From Enterococcus rotai (GTDB lineage: Bacteria; Bacillota; Bacilli; Lactobacillales; Enterococcaceae): a DNA stretch of 64,000 nt. Shown piece after piece: positions 29,267 to 39,398 of the stretch. The position numbers and the translations under genes are program-made. The stretch lies in the NCBI RefSeq assembly GCF_001465345.1, contig NZ_CP013655.1:620001-684000 (forward strand). The letters run 5' to 3'. The number at the start of each line of letters is the position of its first letter. The stretch's first letter is position 1. The notes beneath the pieces were generated by a model that was not told the DNA's origin, searched no databases, and was given only the letters and a program-made list of their open reading frames with translations.

Positions 29267-29284
29267 ATTTTTCCCTCTTTTCAG

Positions 29285-29611
29285 CTATTTTGTGCGGTCA
29301 TCATCTAAAAAACCATTTATTTTATCATTGAAACCATAAATACGGCGTTTTCCACCTACGTCAATCAAATTCACTTTACGGGTTTCACCTGGTTCAAAAC
29401 GGATTGCAGTACCTGCAGGTATATCTAGACGTTTGCCTCTTGCTTTTTCACGATCAAATTTCAAGCCTTCTTCGTTTGCTTCATAGAAGTGAAAATGTGA
29501 CCCCACCTGAACAGCTCGATCACCAACATTTTTCACCTCTAAAGTGATGGCATCATACCCTTCATTACATACAACTGGCTCTTTTGCTAACTTATATTCT
29601 CCTGGAATCAT
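29285..29611 (-). CDS. ureB: Urease beta subunit
   Basis: 108-aa structural subunit of the (alpha-beta-gamma)3 urease, with the conserved [16 protein letters not shown] and [18 protein letters not shown] blocks. It is a separate gene, as in most bacteria, not fused to gamma. The start follows GGAGGAAAAGTT. Confidence 0.96.
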   Translation of the reverse strand: MIPGEYKLAKEPVVCNEGYDAITLEVKNVGDRAVQVGSHFHFYEANEEGLKFDREKARGKRLDIPAGTAIRFEPGETRKVNLIDVGGKRRIYGFNDKINGFLDDDRTK

Positions 29612-29646
29612 AACTTTTCCTCCTTCATCGAATCATTAAAATGAAT

Positions 29647-29949
29647 TTATTGGATTGGATCATGAACGGTAACTAACTTTGTTCCATCTGGAAATGTTGC
29701 TTCTACTTGAATCATTGGAATCATTTCTGAAATACCTTCCATGACATCTTCTTTTGTTAAAAGATTTCTACCCTCGTTCATTAATTCAGAAACTGTTTTT
29801 CCTTCACGTGCGCCTTCTAAAATCAAATCCGTAATCAAAGCGACACTTTCTGGATGATTCAACTTTATTTTTTTGTCTTTTCTGCGTTGGGCAATCATTG
29901 CTGCCAAGCTGATCATCATTTTTTCTTGTTCTCTTGTTGTTAATTGCAT
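29647..29949 (-). CDS. ureA: Urease gamma subunit
   Basis: 100-aa structural subunit. The family pattern is plain: [14 protein letters not shown] at the start, [11 protein letters not shown], and the ending [21 protein letters not shown] follows GGGAGCATTT. It is the first urease structural gene, preceded by ureI. Confidence 0.96.
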   Translation of the reverse strand: MQLTTREQEKMMISLAAMIAQRRKDKKIKLNHPESVALITDLILEGAREGKTVSELMNEGRNLLTKEDVMEGISEMIPMIQVEATFPDGTKLVTVHDPIQ

Positions 29950-29970
29950 AATAAATGCTCCCTTCTCATT

Positions 29971-30489
29971 TTATTTTGGCCATAAATCAAGTAGCATTAA
30001 GAATCCAGGAATCCAAGCAGTAATGATTCCTTCCCCTACCGATAGATAACCCACAAATTTCCCCAGATTTTTTCCGAGTGTATTTTCAAGAAATCCTGTA
30101 AACCAAAGAATTCCCCAGAGAAACCAAATTATTCCGTATAACGTATTTCCGCCATACCCATAAAAACATAATATTCCTGCTGGAATCGCGTTGATTGCTA
30201 CAAATAAACTGAACCAGCCATAAAGCTTCTGATCTAAATCAAACATTGAATTAATTGCTGTATAGAGATACGTAAACGCAAATAATAAACCAGTCGCACT
30301 GGCATAAAACCACGATGAATCTTTATTCGCTACTATCCCGTAAGAAAGAGCTACCAGGTTTAAAAGTAAACTTAATCCACCTGTAAATAGATTCATCACC
30401 ACGACTGATTTATCTTGTGTTCCTTGTAATCGGTAAAGACCATTGCTTATTAACACCATTCCTACATACAATAAAATAACACCAAGCAT
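29971..30489 (-). CDS. ureI: UreI/AmiS-type urea channel
   Basis: 172-aa membrane protein with six predicted helices, similar in length to UreI of Streptococcus salivarius and to amidase-linked AmiS. It begins LGVILLYVGMVLISNG and carries the WFLWGILWFTGFLE block of the family. I start it at ATG 30489, six bases after AGGAGG, rather than at an upstream in-frame codon. As first gene of the urease operon it would let urea enter, possibly gated by pH as in Helicobacter; whether this one is acid-gated cannot be told. Confidence 0.9.
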   Translation of the reverse strand: MLGVILLYVGMVLISNGLYRLQGTQDKSVVVMNLFTGGLSLLLNLVALSYGIVANKDSSWFYASATGLLFAFTYLYTAINSMFDLDQKLYGWFSLFVAINAIPAGILCFYGYGGNTLYGIIWFLWGILWFTGFLENTLGKNLGKFVGYLSVGEGIITAWIPGFLMLLDLWPK

Positions 30490-30851
30490 TTTTATCCTCC
30501 TATCTTCATTCAAATACGTTATTTATTAATTTATATACTATTTCTATACAATATACGTATAAAAGATTGTTTTATGGAAGCTTTGAAATGAGTAATCTAT
30601 CAAAATGAGTAATTTTCCGATAAACCCCAACTAAATTTGCTGACTTAAAAATAACTTTATAACGATTTATTATATTCTACAAAAATTAAACTAGCTTGGT
30701 ACACAAGCATTTAGCCCTAAAAAAAGGGAATTATTCTGCTCCATCGATCATTCATTCCCAATCGATTTTATGAATTATATCTTACTCCTGTATACTGAAA
30801 TATACAAATATTTTTCACGTTTTTAAATTTTTTTAAGAATTAATATAAAAT
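30490..30851 (-). promoter_or_regulatory. Upstream region of the urease operon
   Basis: AT-rich spacer of about 360 bp with no gene. It holds two direct copies of AAATGAGTAAT (30586-30596 and 30603-30613, 17 bp apart). A minus-strand TATAAT lies at 30674-30669 without a clear -35, and a near-palindrome ATATACGTATA sits close to ureI. The operon promoter must lie here, but I cannot fix it. Confidence 0.5.
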
Positions 30852-30904
30852 AAAAAAGTAGAGTTGCTACAACTTCTTGAGTTATAACTACTCTACTTTT
30901 TTAT
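30852..30904. terminator. Terminator after truA
   Basis: AAAAAAGTAGAGT and ACTCTACTTTTTT pair perfectly around a 27-nt loop with inner pairing (ACAACTTCTTGAGTT). T runs lie on both strands; it ends the leftward ecf-truA transcript and insulates the urease promoter. Confidence 0.88.
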
Positions 30905-30939
30905 AAAACGTTTGGTTATTTTACTCATAAAAAACTTAT

Positions 30940-31686
30940 TCATTCATATTTCACTTCAACCAAATACAGCCCTTCTGGATGTGCAGTTGGTCCAGCTAAA
31001 TTCCGATCTTTAGCGGCAATGATTTCAGGAATTCTTGTTTCATCCATTCGACCATTTCCCATTTTAAGAAGTGTTCCTACCAATATTCGGATCATCTTAT
31101 ACAAAAAACCATCTCCACGAAATGTAAAAACCAGTTCGTCTCCCGCTTCATTGATCTCAAGTCTTGCTTCATGAATCGTTCGAACTTTGTCCTCAATCTC
31201 GGTACCAGAAGCACAAAATGACGTAAAATCATGCGTTCCAACTAAATCAGTCAATGCTCTTCGAATCTTTTTAATATCCACTTCATAAGGAAAGTAGCTA
31301 GCGTAGAATCGTTTAAACGGACTTCTTGGTTTCCCGATATCTACCCGAAATTGATAAATCTTCTCAACAACATGATAACGAGCATGGAAATCATCTGGTA
31401 CGATTTCTACACTTTTAACAGCGATATCTTCAGGTGTTTGAGTATCTAGAGCATAACGCATTTTTTCCAAATCTCTCGTCTGTGGATAATCAAAATGAAT
31501 CACTTGTCCAGCGGCGTGAACCCCTGCATCTGTCCGACCAGAACCAAAAATCGTGATCGTTTTGCCGTTATTCATTTTTCTCAATGTCTTTTCAAGCTCT
31601 TCTTGGACAGTACGTCCATTTGGTTGAGCTTGAAAACCATTAAAATTTGTTCCGTCATACGCAATTATTGCTTTATAGCGTGGCAT
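30940..31686 (-). CDS. truA: tRNA pseudouridine(38-40) synthase
   Basis: 248-aa enzyme that isomerises uridines 38-40 in the anticodon stem-loop. The catalytic Asp53 is in [11 protein letters not shown], and the family sequence [12 protein letters not shown] is present. It ends the ecfA1-ecfA2-ecfT-truA group, the standard order in lactic acid bacteria, 19 bp after ecfT. Confidence 0.95.
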   Translation of the reverse strand: MPRYKAIIAYDGTNFNGFQAQPNGRTVQEELEKTLRKMNNGKTITIFGSGRTDAGVHAAGQVIHFDYPQTRDLEKMRYALDTQTPEDIAVKSVEIVPDDFHARYHVVEKIYQFRVDIGKPRSPFKRFYASYFPYEVDIKKIRRALTDLVGTHDFTSFCASGTEIEDKVRTIHEARLEINEAGDELVFTFRGDGFLYKMIRILVGTLLKMGNGRMDETRIPEIIAAKDRNLAGPTAHPEGLYLVEVKYE

Positions 31687-31705
31687 TTCTTTTCCACCTT
31701 TACTT

Positions 31706-32503
31706 CTAACTTCTCATAAAAATCAGCATTACAGTTAAGACTGCAAATACCAACATAACAGCTGTATCTGTTACCTGCCAATGAAGAATCCGATATTTTG
31801 TCCGGCCGTCCCCACCTTGGTAGCCACGTGCTTCCATCGCAGTTGCTAAATCTTCTGCTCGATTAAAACTACTCACAAATAACGGAATCAACAGCGGTAC
31901 CACAGCTTTCATTTTTTGAATCAGGTTCCCTTCGCCAAAATCCACTCCACGAGCCCGTTGTGCATTCATGATCTTCTCTGTTTCATCCATCAAAGTTGGC
32001 ACAAAACGCAACGCGATCGATAACATCAATGACACTTCATGCACAGGAAAACGAACTACCTTTAATGGACGCAATAAATATTCGATTGCATCTGAGAGGT
32101 CCAGAGGCGGTGTTGTCAATGTAAGTAATGTAGACATAAAGATAATCAACACAAACCGACAGAAAATAAATAATCCGTTGATCACACCAAATTCAGTGAT
32201 TGTAAAAATTCCCCACTTAAAGTAAACTTCTCCGCCTTGGGTAAACAACATCTGTAACGCAACCGTGAACAGAATCAACCAAATCAGCGGTTTGATTCCT
32301 CGAATAAAGAAACGGATATTCACTTTGGATAGAAAAATTGCAAATAATGTAAAAATAGCTAAAATACCATATGTCTGCCAATTGTTCGCCAAAAAGATGA
32401 TCCCAATAAAATAAAAGCTAGCAATCAATTTTGCGCGTGGGTCCATCCTATGAATAAAAGAATCTCCTGGAATATAGCGACCAAAAATCAATTTATTCAT
32501 CAT
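31706..32503 (-). CDS. ecfT: ECF transporter transmembrane protein EcfT
   Basis: 265-aa membrane component that couples ATP hydrolysis by EcfA1/EcfA2 to vitamin or metal uptake through interchangeable S components. It has several N-terminal helices and the two coupling-helix motifs with Ala-Arg-Gly ([12 protein letters not shown] and [10 protein letters not shown]). The start is ATGATG overlapping the ecfA2 stop. No S component is encoded next to it, as expected for a shared group II module. Confidence 0.95.
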   Translation of the reverse strand: MMNKLIFGRYIPGDSFIHRMDPRAKLIASFYFIGIIFLANNWQTYGILAIFTLFAIFLSKVNIRFFIRGIKPLIWLILFTVALQMLFTQGGEVYFKWGIFTITEFGVINGLFIFCRFVLIIFMSTLLTLTTPPLDLSDAIEYLLRPLKVVRFPVHEVSLMLSIALRFVPTLMDETEKIMNAQRARGVDFGEGNLIQKMKAVVPLLIPLFVSSFNRAEDLATAMEARGYQGGDGRTKYRILHWQVTDTAVMLVFAVLTVMLIFMRS

Positions 32504-33369
32504 CCGTCTTCACCAGCCTTTTTCATGCCCTTTAATAAATCATCAGCCAGTGTTTCTGCCGTCAGAGGTAAGTCTTCAAAAGAGAGCCCTTTGGCAATTA
32601 ATTTCTCTGCAAAAGTTGCAGCTGTTGGTACGCCTAATTGTTTTTCTTTCAACCAGTCGATATCTTGAAAGACCTCTTGAGGTGCACCTGCCTTCACGAT
32701 TCTGCCTTTTTCTAATACTAATACATGGTCTGCGTAGTTAGCTACATCATCCATTAAATGCGTCACTAAAACGATTGTCATGCCACGTTCTTCATGCAAA
32801 CGCTGAAACATCTCCATCATTTCTTTACGTCCTTGCGGATCAAGTCCAGCTGTCGGTTCATCCAAAACGAGTACTTCTGGCTCCATCGCTAAAACACCAG
32901 CAATTGCCACACGTCGCATCTGACCACCAGAAAGTTCAAAAGGAGAACGGTCTAAAAAACTAGCGTCCAGTCCAACTAAATCAAGCATTTCAGCCGCTAA
33001 TCTTGCAGCTTCTTCTCCTGCCACACCAAAATTCTTAGGCCCAAAAGCGATATCTTTCGCCACTGTTTCTTCGAATAATTGAGCTTCTGGAAACTGAAAA
33101 ACAATACCGACTTTTTTACGTATCGGTTTTAAATTTTTATTATTTGTCTCAGGTACAATCGTTCGATCACCGATCGTCACAGTCCCTTTTGTCGGTTTTA
33201 CCAAGGCATTTAAATGCTGTAGTAAGGTTGATTTTCCACTACCAGTATGCCCTACGATTGCAGTATAAGAACCGTCTTCTATTGTTAAATTTAAATCGAA
33301 TAATGCTCGCTGTTCGAAGGGTGTGTTAGATTGGTAGGTAAAATCTACTTGTTCAAAACGGATGTCCAT
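32500..33369 (-). CDS. ecfA2: ECF transporter ATP-binding protein EcfA2
   Basis: 289-aa ATPase. Walker A is GHTGSGKST, the Q-loop is [10 protein letters not shown], the signature is LSGGQMRR and Walker B is [15 protein letters not shown] at 33369, seven bases after GGTGG, is preferred over a TTG two codons earlier. It overlaps the end of ecfA1. Confidence 0.94.
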   Translation of the reverse strand: MDIRFEQVDFTYQSNTPFEQRALFDLNLTIEDGSYTAIVGHTGSGKSTLLQHLNALVKPTKGTVTIGDRTIVPETNNKNLKPIRKKVGIVFQFPEAQLFEETVAKDIAFGPKNFGVAGEEAARLAAEMLDLVGLDASFLDRSPFELSGGQMRRVAIAGVLAMEPEVLVLDEPTAGLDPQGRKEMMEMFQRLHEERGMTIVLVTHLMDDVANYADHVLVLEKGRIVKAGAPQEVFQDIDWLKEKQLGVPTAATFAEKLIAKGLSFEDLPLTAETLADDLLKGMKKAGEDG

Positions 33370-34184
33370 AACCAATCCACCATCCTTTCTTCAGTCAAGT
33401 ATTCGTTTGGTACATCGACTCCACGTTGCTTTAAGGCAATTTTTAATTTTTCTGGAAATGGTAGGTCTAAGCCCATCTGGATCAATTCAGTTCCAGCAGA
33501 GAAAATCTTCTCAGGTGTCCCTTCGCTGACTAACTTTCCTTGTTTCATTACTAAAATTCGATTAGCATTAGCTGCTTCATCAATATCATGCGTAATTGAA
33601 ATCACAGTCAAATTACTTTCTTCTTTGATTTTTTTGATCGTCGCTATCACTTCATCACGACCTTCAGGATCCAACATACTAGTCGCTTCATCTAGAATAA
33701 TAATATCAGGACGTAAAGCAACTACACCTGCAATTGCTACACGTTGCTTTTGTCCTCCTGATAACCTAGCAGGTTCACGTGTCGCAAAAGAGGCCATGCG
33801 TACTTTTTCTAAAGCATCTTTGACTCTTACGAGCATTTCCTCACGAGGAATGCCTTGATTCTCTAAGCCAAAGGCAACATCATCTTCCACAGTCGAACCC
33901 ACAAACTGGTTATCGGGGTTTTGAAAGACCATCCCCACCATTTTACGGATATCCCAAACATTGGTTTCATTTAATTCTTTACCGCCGACGGCAATCGTGC
34001 CAGACGCTGGTAATAATAATCCATTGATTGTTTTTGCTAACGTCGATTTACCTGAGCCATTATGGCCAATAATGGCAATCCACTCACCTTGTTGGATGGA
34101 AAAAGATACATCTTTCAAAGCGGGAGAAGCATCTTCAGGTTGATAGTTAAAATCGATATTTTTTAATTCAATTATCGGTTGCAT
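33345..34184 (-). CDS. ecfA1: ECF transporter ATP-binding protein EcfA1
   Basis: 279-aa ATPase. Walker A is GHNGSGKST, the Q-loop is VFQNPDNQF, the signature is LSGGQKQR and Walker B is [15 protein letters not shown] at 34184 follows GAGGGAG by six bases. In E. faecalis this gene follows rplQ directly; here a terminator and two other genes lie between, so it needs its own promoter in the AT-rich stretch 34200-34360, which I could not pin down. Confidence 0.94.
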   Translation of the reverse strand: MQPIIELKNIDFNYQPEDASPALKDVSFSIQQGEWIAIIGHNGSGKSTLAKTINGLLLPASGTIAVGGKELNETNVWDIRKMVGMVFQNPDNQFVGSTVEDDVAFGLENQGIPREEMLVRVKDALEKVRMASFATREPARLSGGQKQRVAIAGVVALRPDIIILDEATSMLDPEGRDEVIATIKKIKEESNLTVISITHDIDEAANANRILVMKQGKLVSEGTPEKIFSAGTELIQMGLDLPFPEKLKIALKQRGVDVPNEYLTEERMVDWLWTSVLNK

Positions 34185-34365
34185 CGCGTACTCCCTCAAT
34201 TATTTAGTCTTCCTAACACTAACAAAAAATCAGTGTTTTTTCAATCATCTCTTCTTATCTTTACACTAATCTCTATTATAACAAAATATAACCTAATATG
34301 TGAATTCTTATCTGTCAAGACAGGAAGTTTTTTTGATATAATTCCATTATCTCTCAAATAAAGAG

Positions 34366-34410
34366 AAAAGGATGCAAGAAAACTAATCACTAGTTTTCTT
34401 GCATCCTTTT
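34366..34410. terminator. Terminator after the M20 peptidase gene
   Basis: AAAAGGATGCAAGAAAACTA and TAGTTTTCTTGCATCCTTTT form a 20-bp perfect stem with a 5-nt loop. It lies 15 bp after the peptidase stop codon and separates the inserted pair from ecfA1. Confidence 0.92.
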
Positions 34411-34424
34411 ATAGTTCGACATTT

Positions 34425-35594
34425 TTATTTATTCAAATACTCAAACGCATATTGCGCATATAATTCTGCACCAATTTCCATTGCATCTTCATCCACATTG
34501 AAACGACCATGATGGTGCGCCCATTGTGTATCTTTTTCCGGATTTCCACATCCTACTAAAGCAAAGCAACCAGATGTATGCTCAGTAAAATAGCTAAAAT
34601 CTTCTCCACCAGTTGTTGGCGGTTCCTGAATAAGTGCCGCCTCACCAAAGTTTTCTTTAATGATCTCTTGAGCAAACAAAGCATCTTCTTCATCATTGAT
34701 CACCGGAACCGTTCCATAATTATACTCTAGCGTTGCAGTACCGCCATACATCAGCGCAGTTTGCTCTGCATAACGTTTTAGCGCTTTTTCTACACGATCA
34801 CGTGTCTCAAGGCTAAAGCAGCGGACAGTCCCTTCTAATCGCGCATTTTCAGCAATAACATTAAAACGAGTTCCCACATCCATTTTACCAACTGTCACCA
34901 CCACTGGATCTAATGGATTCGTTTCTCTAGAGACCACACTTTGAACATTCATGACAAATGCTGAAGCCATCACAGCTGCATCTACACAAGCATCAGGCAT
35001 TGCACCATGACCGCCACGCCCTTTAAAATCAATCGAAAAAATATCTGCAGATGCAAATGATGATCCAACTACACAAGAGGCTGTTCCAGAAAGCATTTGC
35101 GACCAAATATGAATGCCAAAAACATCATCTACTCCATCGACAGCACCTTGAGCAACCATTGCTTTGGCTCCTTGTGCATTTTCTTCTGACGGTTGAAAAA
35201 TAAAACGAACCGTTCCTTTAAGTTGTGCTTGCACTTCTTTCAACGCTTTAGCTGCCGTCAACAACATCGCTGTATGCGCATCGTGTCCACAGGCATGCAT
35301 TTTACCGTCTTCCAATGATTTATAAGGAATATCCTCTGTCAATTCTTGCACAGGTAAGGCATCCATATCCGCACGTAATGCAACTGTCTTACCTGGATTT
35401 GCCCCAACCAACTCAGCGATTATTCCTGTCGGTTCTGTTTTTCGATACGGAATTTCCAACTGATCTAAGACTTCAGCAACTTTCTCTGTTGTTCTGAATT
35501 CTTCAAATTGTAATTCGGGATGTTGATGTAAATCTCTTCTAAAATCAATCATTTCCGCTTTATACTTTTGAACCAACGTTTTTAATTCTTTCAT
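34425..35594 (-). CDS. M20 family amidohydrolase
   Basis: 389-aa zinc hydrolase of the hippurate/N-acyl-amino-acid hydrolase group. Metal-binding segments MHACGHDAHTAML and PSEENAQGAKAM are visible, with a dimerisation insert in the middle and a conserved C-terminal TGGEDFSYF. There is no signal peptide, so it acts in the cytoplasm on small amides or aminoacyl compounds. It is the second gene of a two-gene unit with a predicted transporter 15 bp upstream, which suggests that the transporter imports the substrate. The specific substrate is unknown. Confidence 0.88.
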   Translation of the reverse strand: MKELKTLVQKYKAEMIDFRRDLHQHPELQFEEFRTTEKVAEVLDQLEIPYRKTEPTGIIAELVGANPGKTVALRADMDALPVQELTEDIPYKSLEDGKMHACGHDAHTAMLLTAAKALKEVQAQLKGTVRFIFQPSEENAQGAKAMVAQGAVDGVDDVFGIHIWSQMLSGTASCVVGSSFASADIFSIDFKGRGGHGAMPDACVDAAVMASAFVMNVQSVVSRETNPLDPVVVTVGKMDVGTRFNVIAENARLEGTVRCFSLETRDRVEKALKRYAEQTALMYGGTATLEYNYGTVPVINDEEDALFAQEIIKENFGEAALIQEPPTTGGEDFSYFTEHTSGCFALVGCGNPEKDTQWAHHHGRFNVDEDAMEIGAELYAQYAFEYLNK

Positions 35595-35609
35595 TTTATT
35601 CCCTCATTT

Positions 35610-36812
35610 CTATAAACTCAATAAAATACTTGAAAATATTCCAGCTAGGATAACAGACACAATGGTAACGGTTATAAAGCCAGCAACTAACATCGGTGGC
35701 ATCATATGACTTGTTAGAGCTTCTTTCTCTTTCTCATCTTCTGTCAACGACTGAATGACTTCATTAGTAATGATATAGTCAGCAGGAAAGCCATATAATG
35801 CTGTTAATGAAACAGCAAAAGCCATTTCCTTACTAACGCCTAATATTCTTCCAACAACAGCTGAAAAGACATACATGCCGATAACACCAATCACAATAAT
35901 ACCAACCATCGGCAAAAGTAGTTCTTCCAGCATTTCAGGTGTGGCTTTTTTTAAGCCATCAAAAATAAATAACATCAACCCTAAAATTGCGAAGCCAAAA
36001 CTATTGGCTTTTTTTAGTGGCTGTTTCTCTAGAAACCCCAGTGAAGAGGCAACAACACCAAAGAATAAGCAAAGTACAAAAGGACTAATGGATACAAATG
36101 GTGCGCACCAAACTGAAACATAATAAGCCGCTAAAGCTACGAGTGCTAACCGAAAGATTCTCGAAAAATCAGTATGGTATTTCTTTGGAATCTTTTTAAA
36201 TAATTGAGGTATATCTTCATCAATTCCTGCTGTCTGTTGGTCTTCTTGTTCATGAACTGGGACCCATTCTCCGCTACGGTACTTTTCAAGCATCCGCTTC
36301 CCTTCTTTTTTCAACATGATCGACGTTAACGGATACCCCGCAAAGCCTTGCATCACGTAGATCAAAATGGCTAAGACCGACAATGAGGTAAGTCCAGCTG
36401 TTTGAGCTGCCTCAGACATGATCAGCGATGATACCACACCGCCAACTAATGGTGGAACTGCTACTAAAACGGTTTTAAGATCAAAAATCAGTGAGCCTAC
36501 CGTTAATAATAAGACCACAATCCCCAAAATACCTGAAAGAGTAATGACAATTGTTTTCCATTGGTTGGTTAACTCTTTGATTGATAATAACGTCCCCATA
36601 TTCGTAATCAACAAGTACATCAACAAGGTTGCAACTACTGGTGGAATTCCCGCAATTTCAACAATATTCTCTGGAAAAAAAGTCCAATAACCAATAATAA
36701 ATAATACCGCACAAACAAAAACAGATGAGATCCATGCTTTGGTCTTGCTAGATACTGCATCTCCAATATATAAAATAGCCATCAACAACGTAAAGGCAGT
36801 CATTTGCGCCAT
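35610..36812 (-). CDS. Polytopic membrane protein, probable transporter
   Basis: 400-aa protein with ten or more hydrophobic helices, a cytoplasmic charged loop near residues 165-215 (EWVPVHEQEDQQ), and paired Gly-rich segments (VPPLVGGVVSSLIMSEAA and TALYGFPADYIITNEV) that recall elevator-type symporters such as the glutamate:sodium ESS group. I do not recognise the exact family. ATG follows GGGGGAG. It is co-transcribed with the M20 hydrolase from a recognisable promoter. Confidence 0.7.
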   Translation of the reverse strand: MAQMTAFTLLMAILYIGDAVSSKTKAWISSVFVCAVLFIIGYWTFFPENIVEIAGIPPVVATLLMYLLITNMGTLLSIKELTNQWKTIVITLSGILGIVVLLLTVGSLIFDLKTVLVAVPPLVGGVVSSLIMSEAAQTAGLTSLSVLAILIYVMQGFAGYPLTSIMLKKEGKRMLEKYRSGEWVPVHEQEDQQTAGIDEDIPQLFKKIPKKYHTDFSRIFRLALVALAAYYVSVWCAPFVSISPFVLCLFFGVVASSLGFLEKQPLKKANSFGFAILGLMLFIFDGLKKATPEMLEELLLPMVGIIVIGVIGMYVFSAVVGRILGVSKEMAFAVSLTALYGFPADYIITNEVIQSLTEDEKEKEALTSHMMPPMLVAGFITVTIVSVILAGIFSSILLSL

Positions 36813-36863
36813 AATACTCCCCCTTTATAATTTTTTATTTATCAGAAAATTCCGACTAATGAA

Positions 36864-36892
36864 AGTATACTAAAGATTACACTCAGATGCAA
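36864..36892 (-). promoter_or_regulatory. Promoter of the transporter-M20 operon
   Basis: On the minus strand TTGCAT (36892-36887) and TATACT (36869-36864) are 17 bp apart, about 50 bp before the membrane-protein start. The rest of the gap, 36893-36990, shows nothing I can identify. Confidence 0.65.
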
Positions 36893-36995
36893 TAAGATAA
36901 CAAAAAAGAGTAATAGTTAAAAGTTTCCTTCTTTACCTATTTTTACTCAAATTTATGTAAAGGATAAAACAATGCTACTAAATCTATTTAGATAC

Positions 36996-37025
36996 AAAAA
37001 AACTTACAACAAAATATGTTGTAAG
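36996..37025 (-). terminator. Terminator of the alpha operon after rplQ
   Basis: CTTACAACA and TGTTGTAAG form a 9-bp stem; on the minus strand seven T residues follow. Confidence 0.85.
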
Positions 37026-37047
37026 ACAAAAAAATACACTTTAAAAT

Positions 37048-37124
37048 ATGATGAGTGCTTCCCTGTCAAACCAAGTTTGACAGGGAAAGCGTTGAGCTAG
37101 ACTAGGAGTCGCCTCCAACATCAT
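37048..37124 (-). ncRNA. L17 downstream element-like structured RNA
   Basis: On the rplQ strand, 77 nt fold as a closed junction. The outer helix pairs ATGATG with CATCAT. The first arm begins GTTGGAG and carries GGAG-GCGA-CTCC with a GNRA-type loop. The second arm is a very stable 11-bp stem, CCCTGTCAAAC-TTG-GTTTGACAGGG, extended by GCTT/AAGC. Position just after rplQ in a lactic acid bacterium fits the L17DE motif described from comparative genomics; identity is by position and shape, not a model search. Confidence 0.7.
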
Positions 37125-37167
37125 AACACTCTAAAAGAATCATCTATAAAGTGACGGTATAGTTTGA

Positions 37168-37551
37168 TTATTTAACAAATTCGATAATTACCATTGGTGC
37201 TGCATCTCCGCGTCTTGGTTCTGTCTTCAAGATACGAGTGTAACCACCTTGGCGTTCAGCGTAACGAGGTGCAAGGTCATTGAATAACTTTTGTAAAGCT
37301 GATTCAACAACGATTTTTTCGTCTTCTTCACGAACGCTAGCAACTTCATTACGTACAAAAGTAGCTGCTTGACGACGAGCATGAAGATCTCCACGTTTGC
37401 CTAAAGTAATCATTTTTTCTGTAGTCGAACGAATTTCTTTCGCACGAGCTTCAGTCGTAACGATGCGTTCATTGATAATTAAATCAGTAGTTAAGTCACG
37501 CAACATTGCCTTACGTTGGCTTGATGTGCGTCCTAATTTACGATAACCCAC
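37168..37551 (-). CDS. rplQ: 50S ribosomal protein L17
   Basis: 127-aa protein of the large subunit, last gene of the alpha operon, starting [17 protein letters not shown]. It lies 27 bp after rpoA behind GAAGGAGGAAAA. Its 3' UTR carries a structured RNA and then the terminator. Confidence 0.97.
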   Translation of the reverse strand: MGYRKLGRTSSQRKAMLRDLTTDLIINERIVTTEARAKEIRSTTEKMITLGKRGDLHARRQAATFVRNEVASVREEDEKIVVESALQKLFNDLAPRYAERQGGYTRILKTEPRRGDAAPMVIIEFVK

Positions 37552-37578
37552 GTTGGTTTTCCTCCTTCGTAAAAAGTA

Positions 37579-38517
37579 TTAATCGTCTTTACGTAAGCCT
37601 AAACCTAAATCATGTAGTTTTAGTTTAACCTCTTCAAGAGATTTACGACCTAAATTACGTACTTTGATCATTTCTGGTTCAGATTTATTTGTAAGTTCTT
37701 GTACAGTGTTAATACCTGCACGTTTTAAACAGTTATATGAACGAACAGACAAGTCTAGTTCTTCGATGGTCATTTCTAGCATTTTTTCTTTTTGTGTTTC
37801 TTCTTTTTCAACCATGATTTCAGCGTTTTTCGCTTCATCAGTAAGGTTAACAAAGATGTCTAAATGCTCCGTCATAATCTTAGCAGCTAAGCTAAGGGCT
37901 TCTTGAGGAATGATTGAACCATCAGTCCATATTTCCATTGTTAATTTGTCAAAATCATCACGACGACCAACACGAGTGTTTTCTACTTGGTAGTTCACAC
38001 GACGAACTGGTGTATAGATGGAGTCAACAGGGAGAACACCGATTGGCATATCTTCCTTTTTGTTTTCGTCTGCTTGAACATAGCCACGACCAGGTTTCAC
38101 TGTTAAGCGAGCATGGAAAGTAGCTCCTTCAGAGACACTACAGATAATTAAATCTTTATTCAAGATCTCAACATCGCTGTCGACGATGATATCGCCAGCA
38201 GTTACTGTAGCAGGTCCTGTAATATCGATCTCAAGGGTTTTTTCTTCTTCTGCATAAAGCTTTAATGCTAAGCCTTTGATATTCAAAATAATTTGAGTTA
38301 CGTCTTCTCTTACACCTTTAATAGTAGAGAATTCATGCAACACACCATCGATTTGAATATTGGTAATAGCAGCTCCTGGTAGAGAAGATAATAAAATACG
38401 ACGTAGAGAATTGCCTAAAGTAGTCCCGTAACCTCTTTCCAGTGGTTCAACGACGAACTTGCCATAATCTCTATTCTCATCAATTTTTTCGATTCTTGGT
38501 TTTTCAAATTCAATCAT
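37579..38517 (-). CDS. rpoA: RNA polymerase alpha subunit
   Basis: 312-aa subunit with the N-terminal assembly domain (about 1-230, [18 protein letters not shown]), an acidic linker, and the C-terminal UP-element/activator-binding domain (245-312, [14 protein letters not shown]). It is the length expected for Firmicutes. It lies 80 bp after rpsK; that spacer contains the palindrome AATGAGTG-C-CACTCATT at the rpsK stop. Confidence 0.98.
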   Translation of the reverse strand: MIEFEKPRIEKIDENRDYGKFVVEPLERGYGTTLGNSLRRILLSSLPGAAITNIQIDGVLHEFSTIKGVREDVTQIILNIKGLALKLYAEEEKTLEIDITGPATVTAGDIIVDSDVEILNKDLIICSVSEGATFHARLTVKPGRGYVQADENKKEDMPIGVLPVDSIYTPVRRVNYQVENTRVGRRDDFDKLTMEIWTDGSIIPQEALSLAAKIMTEHLDIFVNLTDEAKNAEIMVEKEETQKEKMLEMTIEELDLSVRSYNCLKRAGINTVQELTNKSEPEMIKVRNLGRKSLEEVKLKLHDLGLGLRKDD

Positions 38518-38597
38518 TCTTATCTATACCCCTTTCAAAACGAAAAGTGTCTTGTTCAATGACGTTCTTAATTCAAACTCAGAATGAGTGGCACTCA

Positions 38598-38987
38598 TTA
38601 AACACGACGGCGTTTTGGAGGGCGGCATCCATTATGAGGAACTGGAGTCACGTCACGAATTGCAGTCACTTCTAAACCTGTTGCTTGCAATGAACGAATC
38701 GCTGCTTCACGTCCAGAACCAGGTCCTTTAACTGTTACATCAACAGTTTTAAGTCCATGTTCTTGTGCTGCTTTAGTTGCAGCTTCTGCGGCCATTTGAG
38801 CTGCAAACGGTGTTGATTTTTTGCTTCCTTTGAAACCTAATGAACCTGCAGATGACCATGCTAAAGCATTACCATGACTGTCAGTGATCATTACAATTGT
38901 ATTATTGAATGTAGAATGGATATGTGCAATCCCAGTTTCTATATTCTTTTTCACACGGCGTTTACGACTAACTTTTTTTGCTGCCAT
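38598..38987 (-). CDS. rpsK: 30S ribosomal protein S11
   Basis: 129-aa platform protein of the small subunit; ending [12 protein letters not shown] and the [16 protein letters not shown] block are diagnostic. It follows rpsM by 27 bp with an AGGAGG site. Confidence 0.97.
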   Translation of the reverse strand: MAAKKVSRKRRVKKNIETGIAHIHSTFNNTIVMITDSHGNALAWSSAGSLGFKGSKKSTPFAAQMAAEAATKAAQEHGLKTVDVTVKGPGSGREAAIRSLQATGLEVTAIRDVTPVPHNGCRPPKRRRV

Positions 38988-39014
38988 GAAGATCTAACCT
39001 CCTTCACTTAGGAA

Positions 39015-39380
39015 TTATTTTTTCTTGCCTGCTACAGTACGAGCTGGGCCTTTACGAGTACGTGCATTATTTTTCGTGTTTTGTCCACGAGTTGGTAATC
39101 CACGACGGTGACGGATACCACGGTATGAACCGATTTCCATCAGGCGTTTGATGTTCAAGTTCACTTCACGACGAAGATCTCCTTCAATTTTTAACTTATC
39201 GATTTCCGCACGGATAGCATCTGTTTGTTCGTTTGTTAAGTCACGAACACGAATATCTTCAGATACGCCAACGTTTGCTAAAACTTTTTTAGCAGTAGTG
39301 TTACCAATACCAAAAATATAAGTAAGGGAAATTACTACACGTTTATCACGAGGGATGTCTACTCCTGCAATACGAGCCAT
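39015..39380 (-). CDS. rpsM: 30S ribosomal protein S13
   Basis: 121-aa small-subunit head protein, [16 protein letters not shown] to a basic tail ending GKKK. It contacts tRNA and 16S rRNA. It is 18 bp from rpmJ. Confidence 0.97.
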   Translation of the reverse strand: MARIAGVDIPRDKRVVISLTYIFGIGNTTAKKVLANVGVSEDIRVRDLTNEQTDAIRAEIDKLKIEGDLRREVNLNIKRLMEIGSYRGIRHRRGLPTRGQNTKNNARTRKGPARTVAGKKK

Positions 39381-39398
39381 TCTACGTTACACCTCCTA

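Noticed and set aside
30541-30560. Near-palindrome ATATACGTATA as a nickel-regulator operator
   Set aside because: AT-rich sequence gives such dyads by chance and no NikR gene is seen.
33331-33858. 175-codon plus-strand frame opposite ecfA1
   Set aside because: Antisense to a well-supported ATPase; no start signal or known protein pattern.
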